NCBI GenBank assembly: GCA_037952775.1
Contig: JBANAY010000003.1
Location: 23,994,001-24,058,000, forward strand
Origin: Clonostachys chloroleuca
Lineage: Eukaryota; Ascomycota; Sordariomycetes; Hypocreales; Bionectriaceae
Length of the DNA: 64,000 nt
Reading direction: 5' to 3'
The notes beneath the pieces are model-generated. The model worked only from the letters and a program-made list of their open reading frames with translations, was not told the DNA's origin and made no database searches. Numbering within the stretch: position 1 is the first letter of the stretch; every line of letters begins with the position of its first letter. The translations under genes were made by a program, and so were the position numbers. Positions 1 to 13,623 of the stretch are shown here, in pieces.

Positions 1-1089
1 TAATATTATATATCTACTAGATTAAGAACTAGTTTTATATATTATCTATATAGTAATTATATTCTAAAATATAATCTTTCTTATAGATATCTTAGTAGAT
101 ACTATATAGGAAGTATTAAAGAGGATCTAGCTAGATATATATCTAGGACTACTAGACTGTATTATATATAATATAGAAATCTAATTTATAAGTAATTAAT
201 TTTATATAAATATAAGAATTATTAGTTCTAAGTATAAGTAAATACTAATTAAGGCCTATTAGTTAATTAGTAAGATTAAGAGATATTATAGACTATTATA
301 ATATATATTTAATATCTTATATAAGGAACTTAAGAAGATAACCTTAAAGGAATTAATATTATAAGTAGTAGTTAAAGTAGTTAATAATATAGTAGGACCT
401 AATAGTCTTATACTAATACTCCTTATATTTAGAGTATATCTAAGAGTTATTATATTCTCTCCTCTATTATAATTTATAGTTTAAAAAGTATAAGTAGTTA
501 ACTTTATAATAAAAGCTTTAAGGGAACTATATACTAAAGAGAGAACTATACTTATACTAGCTATATATAATAGCCCTAATCTAATAGAACTCTTTAAACT
601 CCTATTCCTAAGTAAGATTATAGTATATAGAGAGAATAAGAAGTAGTTTAGGCTATATAGACTTTTATTAAATAACTCCTATAATATTATAATTAAAATA
701 TATAATAAACTAAAGATCTTTTAGTTTATATATATAAAGCTATATTATAGAAATAAATAGATTAAAAACCTAGCCTAAGAGAGTACTAGCCTAGTAATAT
801 ATCTAAAAGATCTCTTACTACTTATAATAAGTAAACTACTATAAAGAAGGGAATAACTAATAGGCTTAAAGAATAAACTAAAAGTATATATATAATATAT
901 AGTATAACCAGTTAGACTATATACTAACTATATAATATATAAGGAGTAAGATACTCTTAAGCTAGCTAAGAAACTTTAAAAGGAAAGAGTTATTATAACC
1001 CTAGGTAATCTATTTAAGGCCTCTATAATAGCTAAAATTAACTAATTTATTAAAGCAGGTATATTTAAGTTTATATAGTTTAATTATAA

Positions 1090-2560
1090 TATTAAAAGTA
1101 GTTAACTATTTAAAGTATATATTATTAATAAGGTAAAAGAATAAAATATATATCTATATAAAAAATCCTATCTGGTTATATAAGGATATAATAATACTAG
1201 TAAGGAGATAATTCTTATATAGTTACTAATAATCTAATACTATAGCTAATAGCTTATCCTTATACTAATATTATTACTACTAGTAGTAGGAACTTATATT
1301 CTAATAGGTAAAGATATTATATAAGCCTACTTATAGTCTGAATTAATACTATAATATATAATTTATATAATACTTCTAAAAAACCTTAAGTAAAGCTACC
1401 TATAAGAAATAGTTATAAAAATTATAAAGCTACTATATAGGATTACTAAGTCTAATATATATTAGTATACTATATACTATAAGTACTTTATAATATATAT
1501 AAAGATAGTAACCTCCAGCTTTAACTTATACCTCCTAATTATAGAAAGTAATATATTTAGTTTTAGGATTATTAGAATATAAACTAATAATATACTTAGA
1601 TTATTTAATAAGATATTTACTATAGAAAAAGAATATTAGTTAAAAGAGATTAAGTTTAAAGTAAAAGCTAGGATTAAGCTTTCTAAGGAAATAGATCTTA
1701 AATTTAATAGAGGAAAGATATCCCTCTATAGTATAATAATTAAGTTCCTTTAAAAGAGCTAAACTAATATACTTTAGAAAGCTATAGATATAGAGAGCTA
1801 TAAAGCCTAAAGAGTATATAGTATATAGATTATAAGTATTATATAATTAGAAGCTTTATATAATTTATCTATAGTAGTATAATTATAATAGAACCTATTA
1901 AAAGATAATATTAAGAAGTTAAATAAAAAGCTTATATAGTAAATTAAGAACTATAACTATAGATTGAAATTTATACTACTTAATCTATATAATCTAAAGC
2001 TATATATCTTTATAGATAGATCTCTTACTAATAATAAAGATATAAGCTCCTAAATTAGCTTTATAATTATATTTAGAATAGAGATAAGAATTAAGAGCTA
2101 GGAGCTTATATTTTAACTAACTAGGAATATTATATACTAGTTATTAATAAAGTATAAATATATTATAAGAAATAGCTTTATATTAAAAGTCTATAGTATA
2201 GTAGCTAGATTTAATATAGATATTATAATTATAAGTACCCTTTAAATAATTATTTTAAAAATAATACTATTAGAAATACTACTAGTAATTTATATAGATT
2301 CTCTCTTACTATATAAATATCTTATTAAGCTTAGTATAACTATAGAGAAAAAACTAATAATTAATATAATAGCCTTATAGTAATTATATAAATACTATAA
2401 AATTACAAAGATAAGATAGATTAATAGAGAGAATAACCTAGTAGATATCTTAATAAAAAGAAAGCTTAATTTAGTACTCTTAAAACTTATAGAAATAAAT
2501 AAGTTAAGAATTTAAATTAAAGGAGATATTAAGAGGCTATCTAAACTAGGTATAGCTTAG
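1090..2560 (+). pseudogene. Ty1/copia-type reverse transcriptase-RNase H relic
   Basis: Conceptual translation in one main frame, full of TAG/TAA, still shows the order of fungal copia pol. Near 1117 a stretch reads like the F-x-S-R-F-V-D-E-x-K start of the RT domain. Near 1310-1330 comes the K-D-I-I-x-A-Y block (normally R-D-I-T-Q-A-Y). Next are a P-L-Y-x-I block and a W-Y-x-x-Y-Y-K-Y block. Near 2260-2380 the RNase H end can be read (L-L-V-I-Y-I-D-S, then I-E-K-K-L-I-I). Near 2500 is a terminal N-K-L-R-I. Stops and replacements fit RIP. Family assignment is from pattern memory; upstream integrase and gag are not confidently readable. Confidence 0.65.
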
Positions 2561-5500
2561 TAAATACAGATAGACTGAACCTATATAATAAGCTGCTTTA
2601 AACTAAGAATTTAAATATATTATAAGTAATTAGAATATATAAGGGGGGAGGCCTTCTATAAGAGGCTATTCTATTCCCCTATCTATCTAAGCTATCTATT
2701 AATAATTAAATCTATCTATCTATCTAAACTAGCTAAGTTATTTAATTTTTTTTTATTTTTTTTATTTTATTCTCCTCTTTTACTCAGGTTTAGGGTATAT
2801 AGGAAAATAGTATCTAGAGGGTTAGAATTAAATATTAGAGAAATTACTCTTAAGTTTATTATTACTATATATTAGAATTAGATATTAGAGGAACTATCCT
2901 TAGATTTATTATTATTATTAGACCTATTAATACTCCTATAGATAGTACTATTATTATTATTAGGCTTTATAAATTAATAATAAATAATATAGTACTCTAA
3001 AAGAGGTTTAACCTCCTTAGAGATAATATTTTTAAAAATATAGCTAGAGCTAGATTCTAATCTATATTACTAATAGATAATTAAACTATTAAAAGTACTA
3101 TCTATAGTAAGATTATAAGCTATCTTCTAGATAGTACTAATATATATAACTAGAAGGTATACCTTAGTATACTTATAGAAAGATTTCCTAGTAGGTTTAC
3201 TAAGCTTAGTAAGAGCTTTATAAATAGTAACTAAGTTATATATAAAAGATATTAGAACTTTAGATATAGTAATATAAATATTACTACCCTTATTATAATA
3301 TATATACTATATTCTATTACTATTATAGTTAAAGTAATAACTATTACTTTTCCCTAAGGTAAGTAACTTAATATATACTATATATTTATTAGAATACTTA
3401 CTACTAATAAATATATTAACTAAGGAAGTAAGAAAAAGAAAGACTACTAATATTTATACTTAGTTAAAGTACTTCTTAGCTATATAATATTCCTATCTCT
3501 TAAGCTTTTTAAACTTCTTTTATATTCTTCTAACCTTAGCTTACTACTAGGCTAGTATACTTAATATTCTTTAGATTACTATATAAGCTTATTAATAAAA
3601 GTTTCTAAAACTAAGTATCTGAGTATATATAATTAATAACTATTTCCCTAGTTATACTATAGTAGGGTAGTATTATAGGCTTAGGGGAGGGGCTCTAAAG
3701 AGTAGATAAAAGAGAGAAGGAGGAAGGTATTATATCTCTATATTTAATTAGCTCTAAAATATATAAGGAGGGAGTAACTACTTATAGAGAAAAAAATAAT
3801 AAGTTAAAAGTTTAATTATATACTACTAAGATTAGCTATAAAACTATATTCTAGAGTATATATATCTCTATATATAGAAAGAGAATTAGAGTATAACTAT
3901 CCTATAAAATAGTTAGCTATAAAACTTTAATCTAAAATAGTAAGGATTATTATAGAGAGTATATATAATACTAGGGTAGCTATATAAAAAAGAAAAAGAG
4001 AAATATTATAGTAGTATAGAATAGAGTTTAATATAGATAGAGTATATATCTATAATTACTTATTACTAGGGGTAACTATAATAATAAGTAGGGAAACTTA
4101 ATAATAAAATATATATATATCCGGACTAATATATATAGTATACCTTTTTAATAAAGATATAAGGAATTAGAATTATATATATTTATTTCTTATATTTATA
4201 GAGATTATAAAGGGTCTATAATTATAAGAGCTATTTATATAGAATAAGAAAATAAAAAACTACCTATATTAGTATACTAAATACTACTGACTAGTAGTTA
4301 CTAGCTGGAAGCTAGAAGCAGAGTAGTTTACTTAGTTAGGACTGCTCTAGAACTGTATTTATAACTGGTTTACTTCTGTAGCTAGGATAGTAACTTAATC
4401 AATTACTTTTAACCTATCTACTCTATAGTATACGCTTTAGAAAAGCCTTCTAATATAGATTATATATTATCTAATCTTAGAATATACTCTTATTTATAGT
4501 AAAACTAATAAAAAAAATAGAATATTCTTAAGTTATTCTTCTTTCTTTAAATATTTCTTTTATTAATACTTATACTAAGTATTACTTTCTTTATTTTATT
4601 AAGCTTTTTATTTATTATTTATTTAGTTCTATTCTTTAATTTTAATATTAAAGGGTTCTATAGATAGTTTTTTTATTTCTTTTTACTAGTAACTATATTT
4701 AACTTTATATTCTTATTATTATTTTTTATTAGTTATTTCTAATTAATTAGTACTAAAAATATATCTAAGAGCTATTCCTACTTTTATATCTATCCTAAGA
4801 TTTATATTATTTATCTTAGTTTTTATTAGAATAAGTTTCTTATTATATTAGATTATAGTACTATTAAGACTATAACTATTATATCTACTTATTATTATAA
4901 ATTATTATTTTTATAATAGTATCTTTAGTTATTAAAGAGTTATTCTATCCTTCTAATATCTAATAAGATTTTAATTTCTATTAATTCTAATATAGATTTA
5001 TAAGAGTATCTCTCTACTCTATATAGCTAGTAAACCAGTTTATTAATAGATTTATATCTTATAACTATAGTAAACCTAGTATTACTTTATAGGTTCCTAG
5101 TAATACTAAGTTATAAATAATATTAAATTTCTATTCTTAGATTTTAATTATAAAATAATTAGTTTTAGAGTTAATAATCTTATTATTATATTTAAATTTT
5201 AAGCTTTTAATATTAGCTACTATATAAGTTTTTTCCTTCTTTTTCTATAGTAAGTAGAGTTATTTAATTACTACTAGTAAAATATAATTTTCCTATACTC
5301 TATAGTTAATAAATACTATAAGCTAGTTCCTCTTAATCTCTATTTCTATAAGAATATAAAGTAAGTTTCTTATTTTAATAGCTCCTAGGGTTTTCTAATC
5401 TATTATTAATACTATTCTATACTATAGCCCTATTATAAATAGTTTAGATTATTTTTTACCTAGTTAATTTATTATTTAAGTTTTTCTTATTTATTATTAT

Positions 5501-5869
5501 TCTTAAGTATTTATTTTAAGACTTTTTCTAGTATCTTAAGTACTTATAGTTTTAGAATAAACTATTAGAACTCTATTATCTATTCTTATAGTTTCTTTTC
5601 CTTAGAATATACTTTTCCCTATTCTCTTTTATTAGTAGAGATAATTCCTAGTTCTTCCTTATTATTATTTTCTTTACTAGTTATTAGGAATAATTATCCT
5701 TCTAGATAGTTTTTTTATAGCTTTTCCTCCTATAGCTATTATTATTAAAGATATAGTTTAGTAGTATTTATATTATTATTATTATATTTTACTAATTTTA
5801 ATACTTTTTACTTTATATCTAGATATATCTTATAGTTCTAGTTATAATATTATTTAATCTAGTTATTAT

Positions 5870-6380
5870 TATATATTAAAGAAGGCCCCTATATAGTAAT
5901 ATTATTAAGAAAGAGTTAAACTATATTAGGAATAAGGTCTATAAGAATCTAATTAATAATTTATATAAATTAAGCTACTGAATTTATTACTTCTTAAGGG
6001 AGTATATATATTTTATATAGTTTAATAGGTATTAAGAATATAGTTAAGTCCCTGCTTATTAGATTAAGAGTTATTTAATTATACTCTGAAAAGAAGTTAA
6101 TAAGTAATAGGATTTTATATATTATAAAGTTCTATAAGAAGCTATTTATACTAGGGGGAATAAAAGTATTCCTAATTATAAATTAGTTAATCCTAATTAT
6201 AGAATTAATAAATCTTATATTACTATTCTTTTTAATTATAAGGAACTAAGGGTTCTTATAGGATATATAAAACTCCTTAAGTACTTCTTTCTTAATATAG
6301 TTCCTTAGGATATCTATTACTTTACTTTCTAAACCTTTAGGAATAGGAATTAAACTAGCCTGCTATATCTTATATTTAAT
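5870..6380 (-). pseudogene. Ty3/gypsy-type reverse transcriptase relic
   Basis: Read on the minus strand from about 6380 downwards, the decayed frame gives a P-I-P-K-G-L-E segment, then I-K-K-E-V-L-K-E-F-Y, N-P-x-F-L-I-I-K-K and R-F-I-N-S, followed by S-R-D-L-T-I-F-L-I-P and L-P-x-E-V-I-N-S-V-A, and ending near N-N-I-T-I-x-G-P-S. This is the block order of fungal gypsy RT (E-V-L-x-E-x-x-S-P-Y-R-N-P-W-F-L-V-K-K, S-R-D-M-T-A-F, L-P-Q-G-A-T-N-S-V-A, D-D-V). The catalytic aspartates appear replaced, consistent with heavy RIP. RNase H and integrase should lie at lower and gag at higher coordinates, but I cannot delimit them. Confidence 0.6.
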
Positions 6381-8028
6381 AACCTGAATAACTTATAGTA
6401 GTACTACTATAGGGTTAATATAGCTATAATCCTTAAATATCCAGATTATTATCTTTTTTTAGTTATAAAGTATTTAAATAAATACTTCTAACTTCTTTTC
6501 TATTAAAAAACCTCTTACTTATAATAGAATAGTATTTAGTTATTCTTCTATAAGCCTAAAACCCTTTTTAATATCTAAGAATTTACTAATAATCTATTTA
6601 GGAAAAAGATATAATATATTAAGTATTAATAGAGCTTTAATCTATTTCTTCTCTTACTAATTAGTATTACTATCTAGTACTAAACTATTAGATAGAATAT
6701 TATTAAGAGAGTTAATTTTCTTATACTTTAGTTTATATATTATATTTATATTAATATTTAGTAAGTTAGTACCTCTACTAAGATATTTTTTAAAGAATTT
6801 TATCTTTTTCTTATAAGAATTACTTTATTTAGTAGCCTACTTATACTATTTATTATATATAGATAACTAAGTTCTTAAGATTTTTTAGAGAATAATTTTA
6901 GCTTTATTATTAGAGATAGGAATAATAATATCTCCTTTCTTAATTTCTATACTTATAATTCTATTAGTATCTTCTAGAGAGATATAAAATATTTAAAAAG
7001 GTTATTTAGGATTAGAATCTACTTAATTAAATAGTTTATTAGGTTTTTCTATTTCTTAGGGTTTTATATCTATTATTAATACAGAATATATACTAAGTTA
7101 TTCCTTAGTATAGAGAGCTATAATTACTTTTAGTATATCTAGATTCCTATAGTAAATACCTCCTGTAATAGTAGTTATATAGATACTATTAATAATAGCT
7201 TATATAAGCAGATTACTATCTCTATTTCTATAATTAAAGGAAATCTAGTAAAACCTAATAAAAGATATTCCTAAAATAAACTTAATAGATAATACTTTCT
7301 TACCCTTTATTATATAGATAATCTGCTTAGAGAATATACTTCTAAAGAATACCTTTATATAAGTCCTCCCTATTATCTTTATTATATAGTTTAAGAAGGA
7401 AGTTATAATTATATTAGGTATTAGATAGACTATTAGGTTGTACTCTTAGGCTATTTTAAGGGCTATAATATTTACCTATACCTCTGTATTAACTAGGGTA
7501 TTATAGACTTAACTATCTGCTCTTTATAGCTAAATAGATATATAGAGGAGGTCTTAGTAATCTTTAACTATCTATTCTTCTAGATAATCTAAGAGTATAT
7601 AGTTAATAAATATCTAGTTAGTCTGTATAGTTTCTTAAGGGTTTATAATAGCTTACTTCTAAGTCTATATCTTTTCTTATATATTAACTAAATTATATTC
7701 TACTTTATTAGAATCTAATTAATTAAATACTTCCAGATACTAGCTATAGTCTAACTTATATAGTTATAAAGTTATAAATTAATAAATAGTATTTTTATTA
7801 TTCTTTAAAAAATAATTCCCTATATTATTTTTAATTATATATCTATAAATCTTATTATATAACCCTTAGGCTACTATAACTTTATCTATAACTTATCTAG
7901 AACTCTCTAGATCTTAGATTTTAATTATATTAGCTCCAGTATTATACTTCCTAGATTAATATAATAGGATATTATTATTTAATATAGTATTCTTGATTAC
8001 TTATTTAGAGCTATATACTTAAATAAAG

Positions 8029-8895
8029 TTGTTGAAATTACAGTGGCCTACAAGGTGTATTAGGCCTTGAGACCGCTATAACTAGCAGCAGTGGAAATTT
8101 TAGCTTCTAACTTATAGCGAACACTCCTCTATAACTTAGTCAAACTTCACACTAGAAAGTCGGTTTATAGTGCATTTTATAGCGCAAAAGGATCTTATTT
8201 TGGTGAGAGGAACCGGAAAAATATACCAATTTCTCTCATAGGTCTACCGACTAAAAACTACTCTAAAACCCGCTACAGCAGCTTCCCGGGCCACTTTTGA
8301 TTTTCCGCAAAATTCATTACTATAGGAAATCTAAAAAATCGACTCACAACTACCAAACCATAAGATAGATATATATAACCTTTTTAAGACCCACTTTTAT
8401 CTGAAAGAGCTAGTTAAGCTGATCAGTTAAGTATAGATATTAGATATCTTATCTTTAAAGCTGAAAGAGATATCTAAGATCTAAGGTCTAGTCTAGGGTA
8501 GGTTGGTTATAGGGTAGCTTGGGTATAGGTTAGGCTACTAGAAGTTACTCAGATTTTTTTCCTGAATTTTCTAGACCCTTATTTAGGCTAATATAGCCTA
8601 ATAACCTATAAATAACGCTGCTGACGCTCCTAGCCCTAAAGAGGAACTGGAGCCTGCTAAGCCGTAGCGGTCATAGCGGCCTGTAGCCACTGACCCACAG
8701 TGGCTGCAACCGCTATTGGCTCGTGATCGTAGTCGCTATCGGATAGCGGTCTCAATCGCTATTGGCTAGCTGTTACAGGGGATAGCAATCGCTAACAGTT
8801 AGTGGTTGCGACCGCTAGAGGTTAGTGGTTGTAACCGCTAACTTATAGCGATACGGTCACTAACTTATAGTGGCTATAGTCTCTCAATTCAACAA
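8029..8895. mobile_element. 867 bp non-autonomous TIR element
   Basis: A GC-richer island inside the RIP block. The ends are imperfect inverted repeats: TTGTTGAAATT at the left, and a right end whose reverse complement starts TTGTTGAATT. AAG flanks both sides (8026-8028 and 8896-8898), compatible with a 3-bp target duplication. There is no coding capacity. The right part (about 8650-8890) has several imperfect palindromic units of the type AGCGGTTG-CAACCGCT separated by short spacers. The class is unknown; 3-bp target duplications occur in PIF/Harbinger elements, but that is only a hint. Confidence 0.55.
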
Positions 8896-9761
8896 AAGTA
8901 TTCTTCTATAAGGAGCTCCCTAAAGATAGAATTAAATTAGATAATTTCTAAGATCTTTAGAGTAATCTTACTACTCTTAATAGCTTTTATAACTAGTTAC
9001 TTTCTAGCTAGTTCTTACTCTATAACTTCTTTATATAGACTATTAGTTACTTTAGATACTTATAGAGAGCTATAATCTATTAGGCCCTTATATCTTATTA
9101 ATATACTCTTAGGTTTATACTATATAATATATAAGAAGCCTTCTTTATCCTACTTTCTATATTTTAGATTAGCTAAATTTATCTTAATAGTATAAATATA
9201 GTCTATTTAATTAAATAGTTCTAATTTATTATAATTTAATTTAATACTTAGATTAGCTAAGCTAATATAAGATATTATTATTAAGCCTAGTTTTTTAAAT
9301 CTACTTTCTCTTATTATTACTATTATATAGATTAGAAGATACTTATTATTTTCCAGAGTAGGGATCTTAAGAGTCTAATAGTTCCCTACTCTCTTTATAA
9401 TATAATCTATAGCCTCTTCTTCCTTCAGGGTAATTACCTATCTTATTAGATTAGAGTTATATATCTTTTTTATATACTAGGCTAGATTAGGATTATAATA
9501 GGGGAATTATTTTATATAATAAACTATAAGCCTTCTTATACTTAATATCTATTTATAGTAATTAACTAGGGCAGGGGGAACTTCCTCTCTCTTAGGTTCT
9601 AAATATAAGATACTAGCTAAGTATTTATAGTAGATAAACCCAGCTTCTTTATTAACCTTAAGATCTATATATTAATTAGGATAATAGTTAGATCCTCTAT
9701 AGTACTAGTATAAATTATTATAATTATAAGTTATTAGGGTATTAACTTCTATTAGATTTAT

Positions 9762-9936
9762 TGTTGGAAGGACTTCCTTAGCATATGCTGTTGGATAGGT
9801 TCTGTTGTATTCTGTGTATGTTCTTCTCTAGCTAGCTGACCTACGGGCCCGTGGCCCGGGGTTAAATAGAGGCTGGAGCGGTCACGTGGTTAGGCCACGT
9901 GATCGCAAGAGCCCTGACTAACTAGCTATCCCGACA
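9762..9936. mobile_element. Solo LTR, 175 bp
   Basis: Starts TGTTGG and ends CCGACA (inverted ends with one mismatch). It is flanked by a perfect 5-bp direct repeat TTTAT (9757-9761 and 9937-9941). It is GC-richer than its surroundings and keeps CpG and CpA sites, so it arrived after most of the mutation of the block. No internal retroelement sequence adjoins it, so it is a solo LTR left by recombination, or a very short non-coding element. Confidence 0.75.
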
Positions 9937-12145
9937 TTTATTTAATTAAATTCTCTATTATTAATTAATCTATCTTATATCTTAATTAAGTTTATATAAG
10001 TATCTCGGGAGTTTTACTTTATTAAGATTTAGATTTATAGTTAAACCTTAGTTATTTTTAAAGAGAAAGAGATTAAGATTTCTATCTTTTCTCCTATCTA
10101 TTATATAGAAATAGCTAAGTTATTTATTTAGGCTATTAGATTATTTATAGAAATCTCTATAGTTTTTTTCTAACTATCTTAAAGTTCTATAGGAGCTCTT
10201 TCTTAATAGGAAGGTAGTTCTAAGATCTATATTTATTTTAAAGCCTTAGTTTATTTAATTAGCAGGTCTTATAACTAAGTTATATACTACTCTTACTATC
10301 TGGCTTTATATAGGCTATTTTTATTATTAATTTATCTATAGTCTTTAGAGGTTTTAATTCAGTTTTAGATAAACTTAATAAGTATTTCCTAGAGGGTCTT
10401 ATATAGGAGGGAATAGAGTTCCTTTATAGTTAAACCCTTTCTATTTTAAACCCTATAGAATATCTCTAAAGATATTAATTTATAAAGGTTCTCTAACTAG
10501 CTTATAGATATCTCCTAAGTAGATCCTTAGTTTTTCTTCTAATAGTAATAATATTTAATTAGAGTATTTTTAATCTTATAGAGGTTATTCCCTAGTCTTA
10601 TCTTATTAATCTATTTAACTTCCTATATTAGGGAGATTATCTAATTATAATTAAGATATTAGTATTCCTTCTTAAGGATAATCTTAATATTATTCTAGTA
10701 GTTCTAATCTTTAATATAATACTTAACTCTTAGCTATTTATTATTAGAGATATTAAACTCTAGCTAAATAAGATAATACTTCTTTAATAAACCTCTTAAA
10801 TCTATTATATTATTATAGTTCTTAAGAAATAAGGTTATATTATAATTATTAAATTATTAGTTAATTATAAATATATAAGTAAAGGGGTTAATTTTCTTAA
10901 TAGTATATATTAATACTAATATAAGTTTACTCTAGGGTAATTTATCTTAATAGCTATTACTAGTTAGATTACTCTTAGTATTCTTAAATATTATTAAAAG
11001 TATCTAATTAAATAATTAAATTAGTTTTTATAATTAACTTTATTATAGAAGTTAGGAAAATAATAGAATAAATAGTAAGAAAAGAGATTATTTATATTTA
11101 CAGGATAGTATTATATTTCCCTATATTAATCTTTCTCCTAATAATATTAATTTAATTCCCTTTTCTTTTTTATCTCTTAATTAAGTTAATAGAAGGGATA
11201 GATAGTAATATTCCTATTTATTATTTAATTTCCTTTTAAATACCTAGAGTTATATAGTAATCCTTCAGCTCTTTAGGATTAGACTAGTTAAGAAATAATT
11301 AGCTTTTATTAATATTAAACTTCTTAATAATCTTTTAAAACTAATTAGAAAGTTAGAGTCTTAACTAAGGTTCTTAATTAATATATTAGTTAGTAGTTAG
11401 GGTTAAATATATATCTATAGTAAGGTATTTTTCCCTTCTTATATTTCTTACTTATAGGCTCTTATATATAGATTCCCTAGGAGAGGGTTCTTATAATAGC
11501 TAAAAAGTACTATATTTAGTCTCTTTTTACTTAATTACTTTAATCTATAGATTAAAGCTCTTAAGTTATTTAAAGTATAGTAGTTATATATCTCCCTACT
11601 AAGATCTCTATTTATATTAGGGAAAAATAAATAATACTATAGCTATTAGTAAGCCTAAAATACAGACTATTAACTATATAAAAATCTAATAACCTTCTAT
11701 AATAGCTATAAAAAGAAGGTTTTAAGTTTTATATATATTCTTAATTAATTAAATAGTTTATATTTATAGCTAGTTAATTAACCTATTATAGCTGCTATAA
11801 TATAGATAAAAGACTTATCTTTTAAAGAAGGGATTTTTAAAAGTAAAATAAAAAAGGGAAAAAAAGAATATTATTTTCTACAGATACTAAAAAATAGCTA
11901 ATTTATCTAATTTAGCCGGTTTAATAAGTGGGCCCCGACTTAATACTAATTTAATTTATATACTAGTAGATTATATTAGTTATAATCTAGGCTTTTATAT
12001 AATTTTTATTATACTACAATATAAGGATAGTAAGAGCTTATCTGCTACCCTGGAACACTAGAACGCTAAGCGAGCTAGCTTATCTTCTCTTAATATAGGT
12101 AGTCCCTATGTCCGTAGTGATCCGTGGCAAAAAAAAATGCCAATA

Positions 12146-13534
12146 AAGTGGGCTCTCAAAAGTCCGTGATGTTTTTCGCGTTTTCCGCCCCAACCAAAAC
12201 GCGTTCTCCTACTTACACAATTTTCAACTGGCCACATAAATTCAAAATGACCTCTGATAAGCGATCTTTTGGTACCGTTATAACGGGAAATCGTCAGAAA
12301 GGTCAAGAATTAAGTTCTGAACTCTGTGCAGTCATTTTGGCTGCAATTGACGCGGGCGAAAGCAAGGCCGCCGTTGCGCGACGTTTTAACGTGTCGCGCG
12401 CCGTGGTCTACAAGACTATTGAACGGTTCAACACAACCCAGAACTTTGAAGCATTACCTCGTTCTGGACGGCCCAAGAGCCTTACACCTAGGCAAACTAG
12501 GGCTCTTACAAGAGCTGTGCGTACTGACTTCCGTATGCCGCGAAAATCGCTTGTTACGGCCCAGGGTCTTGAGGTTAGCCCCTCGACTGTACGCCGCGCT
12601 CTCAATGAACAGAACTTGCGCAAATGGAGGGCTAAAAGAAAAATTCCTCTAAGCTAGGAATCAGCTGCTTTCCGGCTATCTTTTGCAAGAGATTGGGTGA
12701 AAAGAGAAGACGAATTGGTCCGGGTTCGTGGCTTTGGAAAAACGCTGTTGTTCCTGCCTCTGACTGGCTAGCTAGATGATCTTTTCAGATGAATACACCA
12801 TTCAGAATTCATCTGCAAACTGAATATTTGGGTTTGGCGATATTCTTATGAGGCACATGATCCGAAATTCGTTAATTTAGAAGATCATGGAAAGCCAGAT
12901 ATTCGAATTATGGTGTAGGCAGCGATCTGGGATTCCGGCCGTACAGATCTTGTGATTATAACGCGTGACGAGCTCGCAAAGAAGAAGGGATTTACCTTAA
13001 ATAGCTATATAAAGGCATTAGAGGAAGGTTTACTTCCTAATTACGATGGAACACGTCATTTCCAGCAAGATAATGCCTCTATTCATCGCTCAGCTGCTAC
13101 AACAGAGTGGCTGTTGAATAACACGGTCAGTGTTATTGACTGGCCTCCTCATAGCCCGGATCTCAACCCCATTGAACACGTATGGGCTATGTTGAAAAGA
13201 AGGCTCTATAAGATATTCCCTTATCTCTCTAATTTACATGCAAATAAGCTGGATATAGCAGAATTCAAAGAGTGCCTGCAGAAAGCGTGGCAGTCGCTTG
13301 ATCAAGTGAAAATCCGGAACCTGATCCTTTCAATGCCGCGCCGGCTAGCTGCCTGCGTTGCTGCAAAAGGCTGGTATACAAGGTATTAAAATTCAGACGT
13401 GTGGCTCCCGATAGATACGTCATTTCCTAATAAATTACTATGTGATCGTATGTATCTTGCGGATTGAATTGTCCTGTTAGATGTGACGGATGACCAAATG
13501 GGGGGTGGTGTCACAGACTTTTGAGAGCCCACTT
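12146..13534 (+). mobile_element. Tc1-type DNA transposon, 1389 bp, inactive
   Basis: Bounded by terminal inverted repeats that begin AAGTGGGCTCTCAAAAGTC at both ends (12146 onwards; reverse complement from 13534), with TA on both flanks (12144-12145 and 13535-13536). TA is the target duplicated by Tc1/mariner elements. It contains a broken DD34E transposase. It sits exactly at the border between the RIP block and gene-containing DNA. Confidence 0.9.
12247..13389 (+). pseudogene. Tc1-family transposase, broken (DD34E)
   Basis: The ATG at 12247 lies inside the TIRs and opens a frame with two helix-turn-helix segments (residues about 20-110: a V-A-R-R-F-N-V-S-R helix and a proline-rich S-G-R-P-K linker). 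The frame stops at 12655. The next part can be read in shifted frames (F-S-D-E-Y near 12783, the first catalytic Asp). A TAG at 12916-12918 replaces the Trp of the usual V-W-A-A-I, a TpG-to-TpA change. From 12952 the last third is open: Q-Q-D-N-A-S-I-H and N-P-I-E-H-V-W, with 34 residues between the second Asp and the Glu, which defines the Tc1 DD34E type. Several frame changes plus stops make it non-functional. Confidence 0.85.
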
Positions 13535-13623
13535 TAGCTCATTAGAGAATAGAAGCGGATGCGCCAACCTCACGAGCGAGCGCAGCAATAAGAAACTAGA
13601 AATATTTCGCAAAAAGCTAACAG

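Larger units (their letters stand above)
1..12100. repeat. AT-rich RIP-saturated repeat block
   Basis: Almost pure TA-rich sequence. CA, TG and CG dinucleotides are nearly absent over long stretches (the first 170 bases contain none that I can find), while CT, CC and AG remain. That is the signature of CpA-to-TpA (and CpG) mutation on both strands, known in ascomycetes as RIP. No long open frame survives. Two retroelement pol relics are still legible inside (near 1.1-2.6 kb and 5.9-6.4 kb). The rest, including about 2.6-5.8, 6.4-8.0, 8.9-9.7 and 9.9-11.9 kb, I cannot assign, although 6.4-8.0 kb is where the gag/protease part of the gypsy element would lie. The block ends close to 12.1 kb. Confidence 0.9.
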
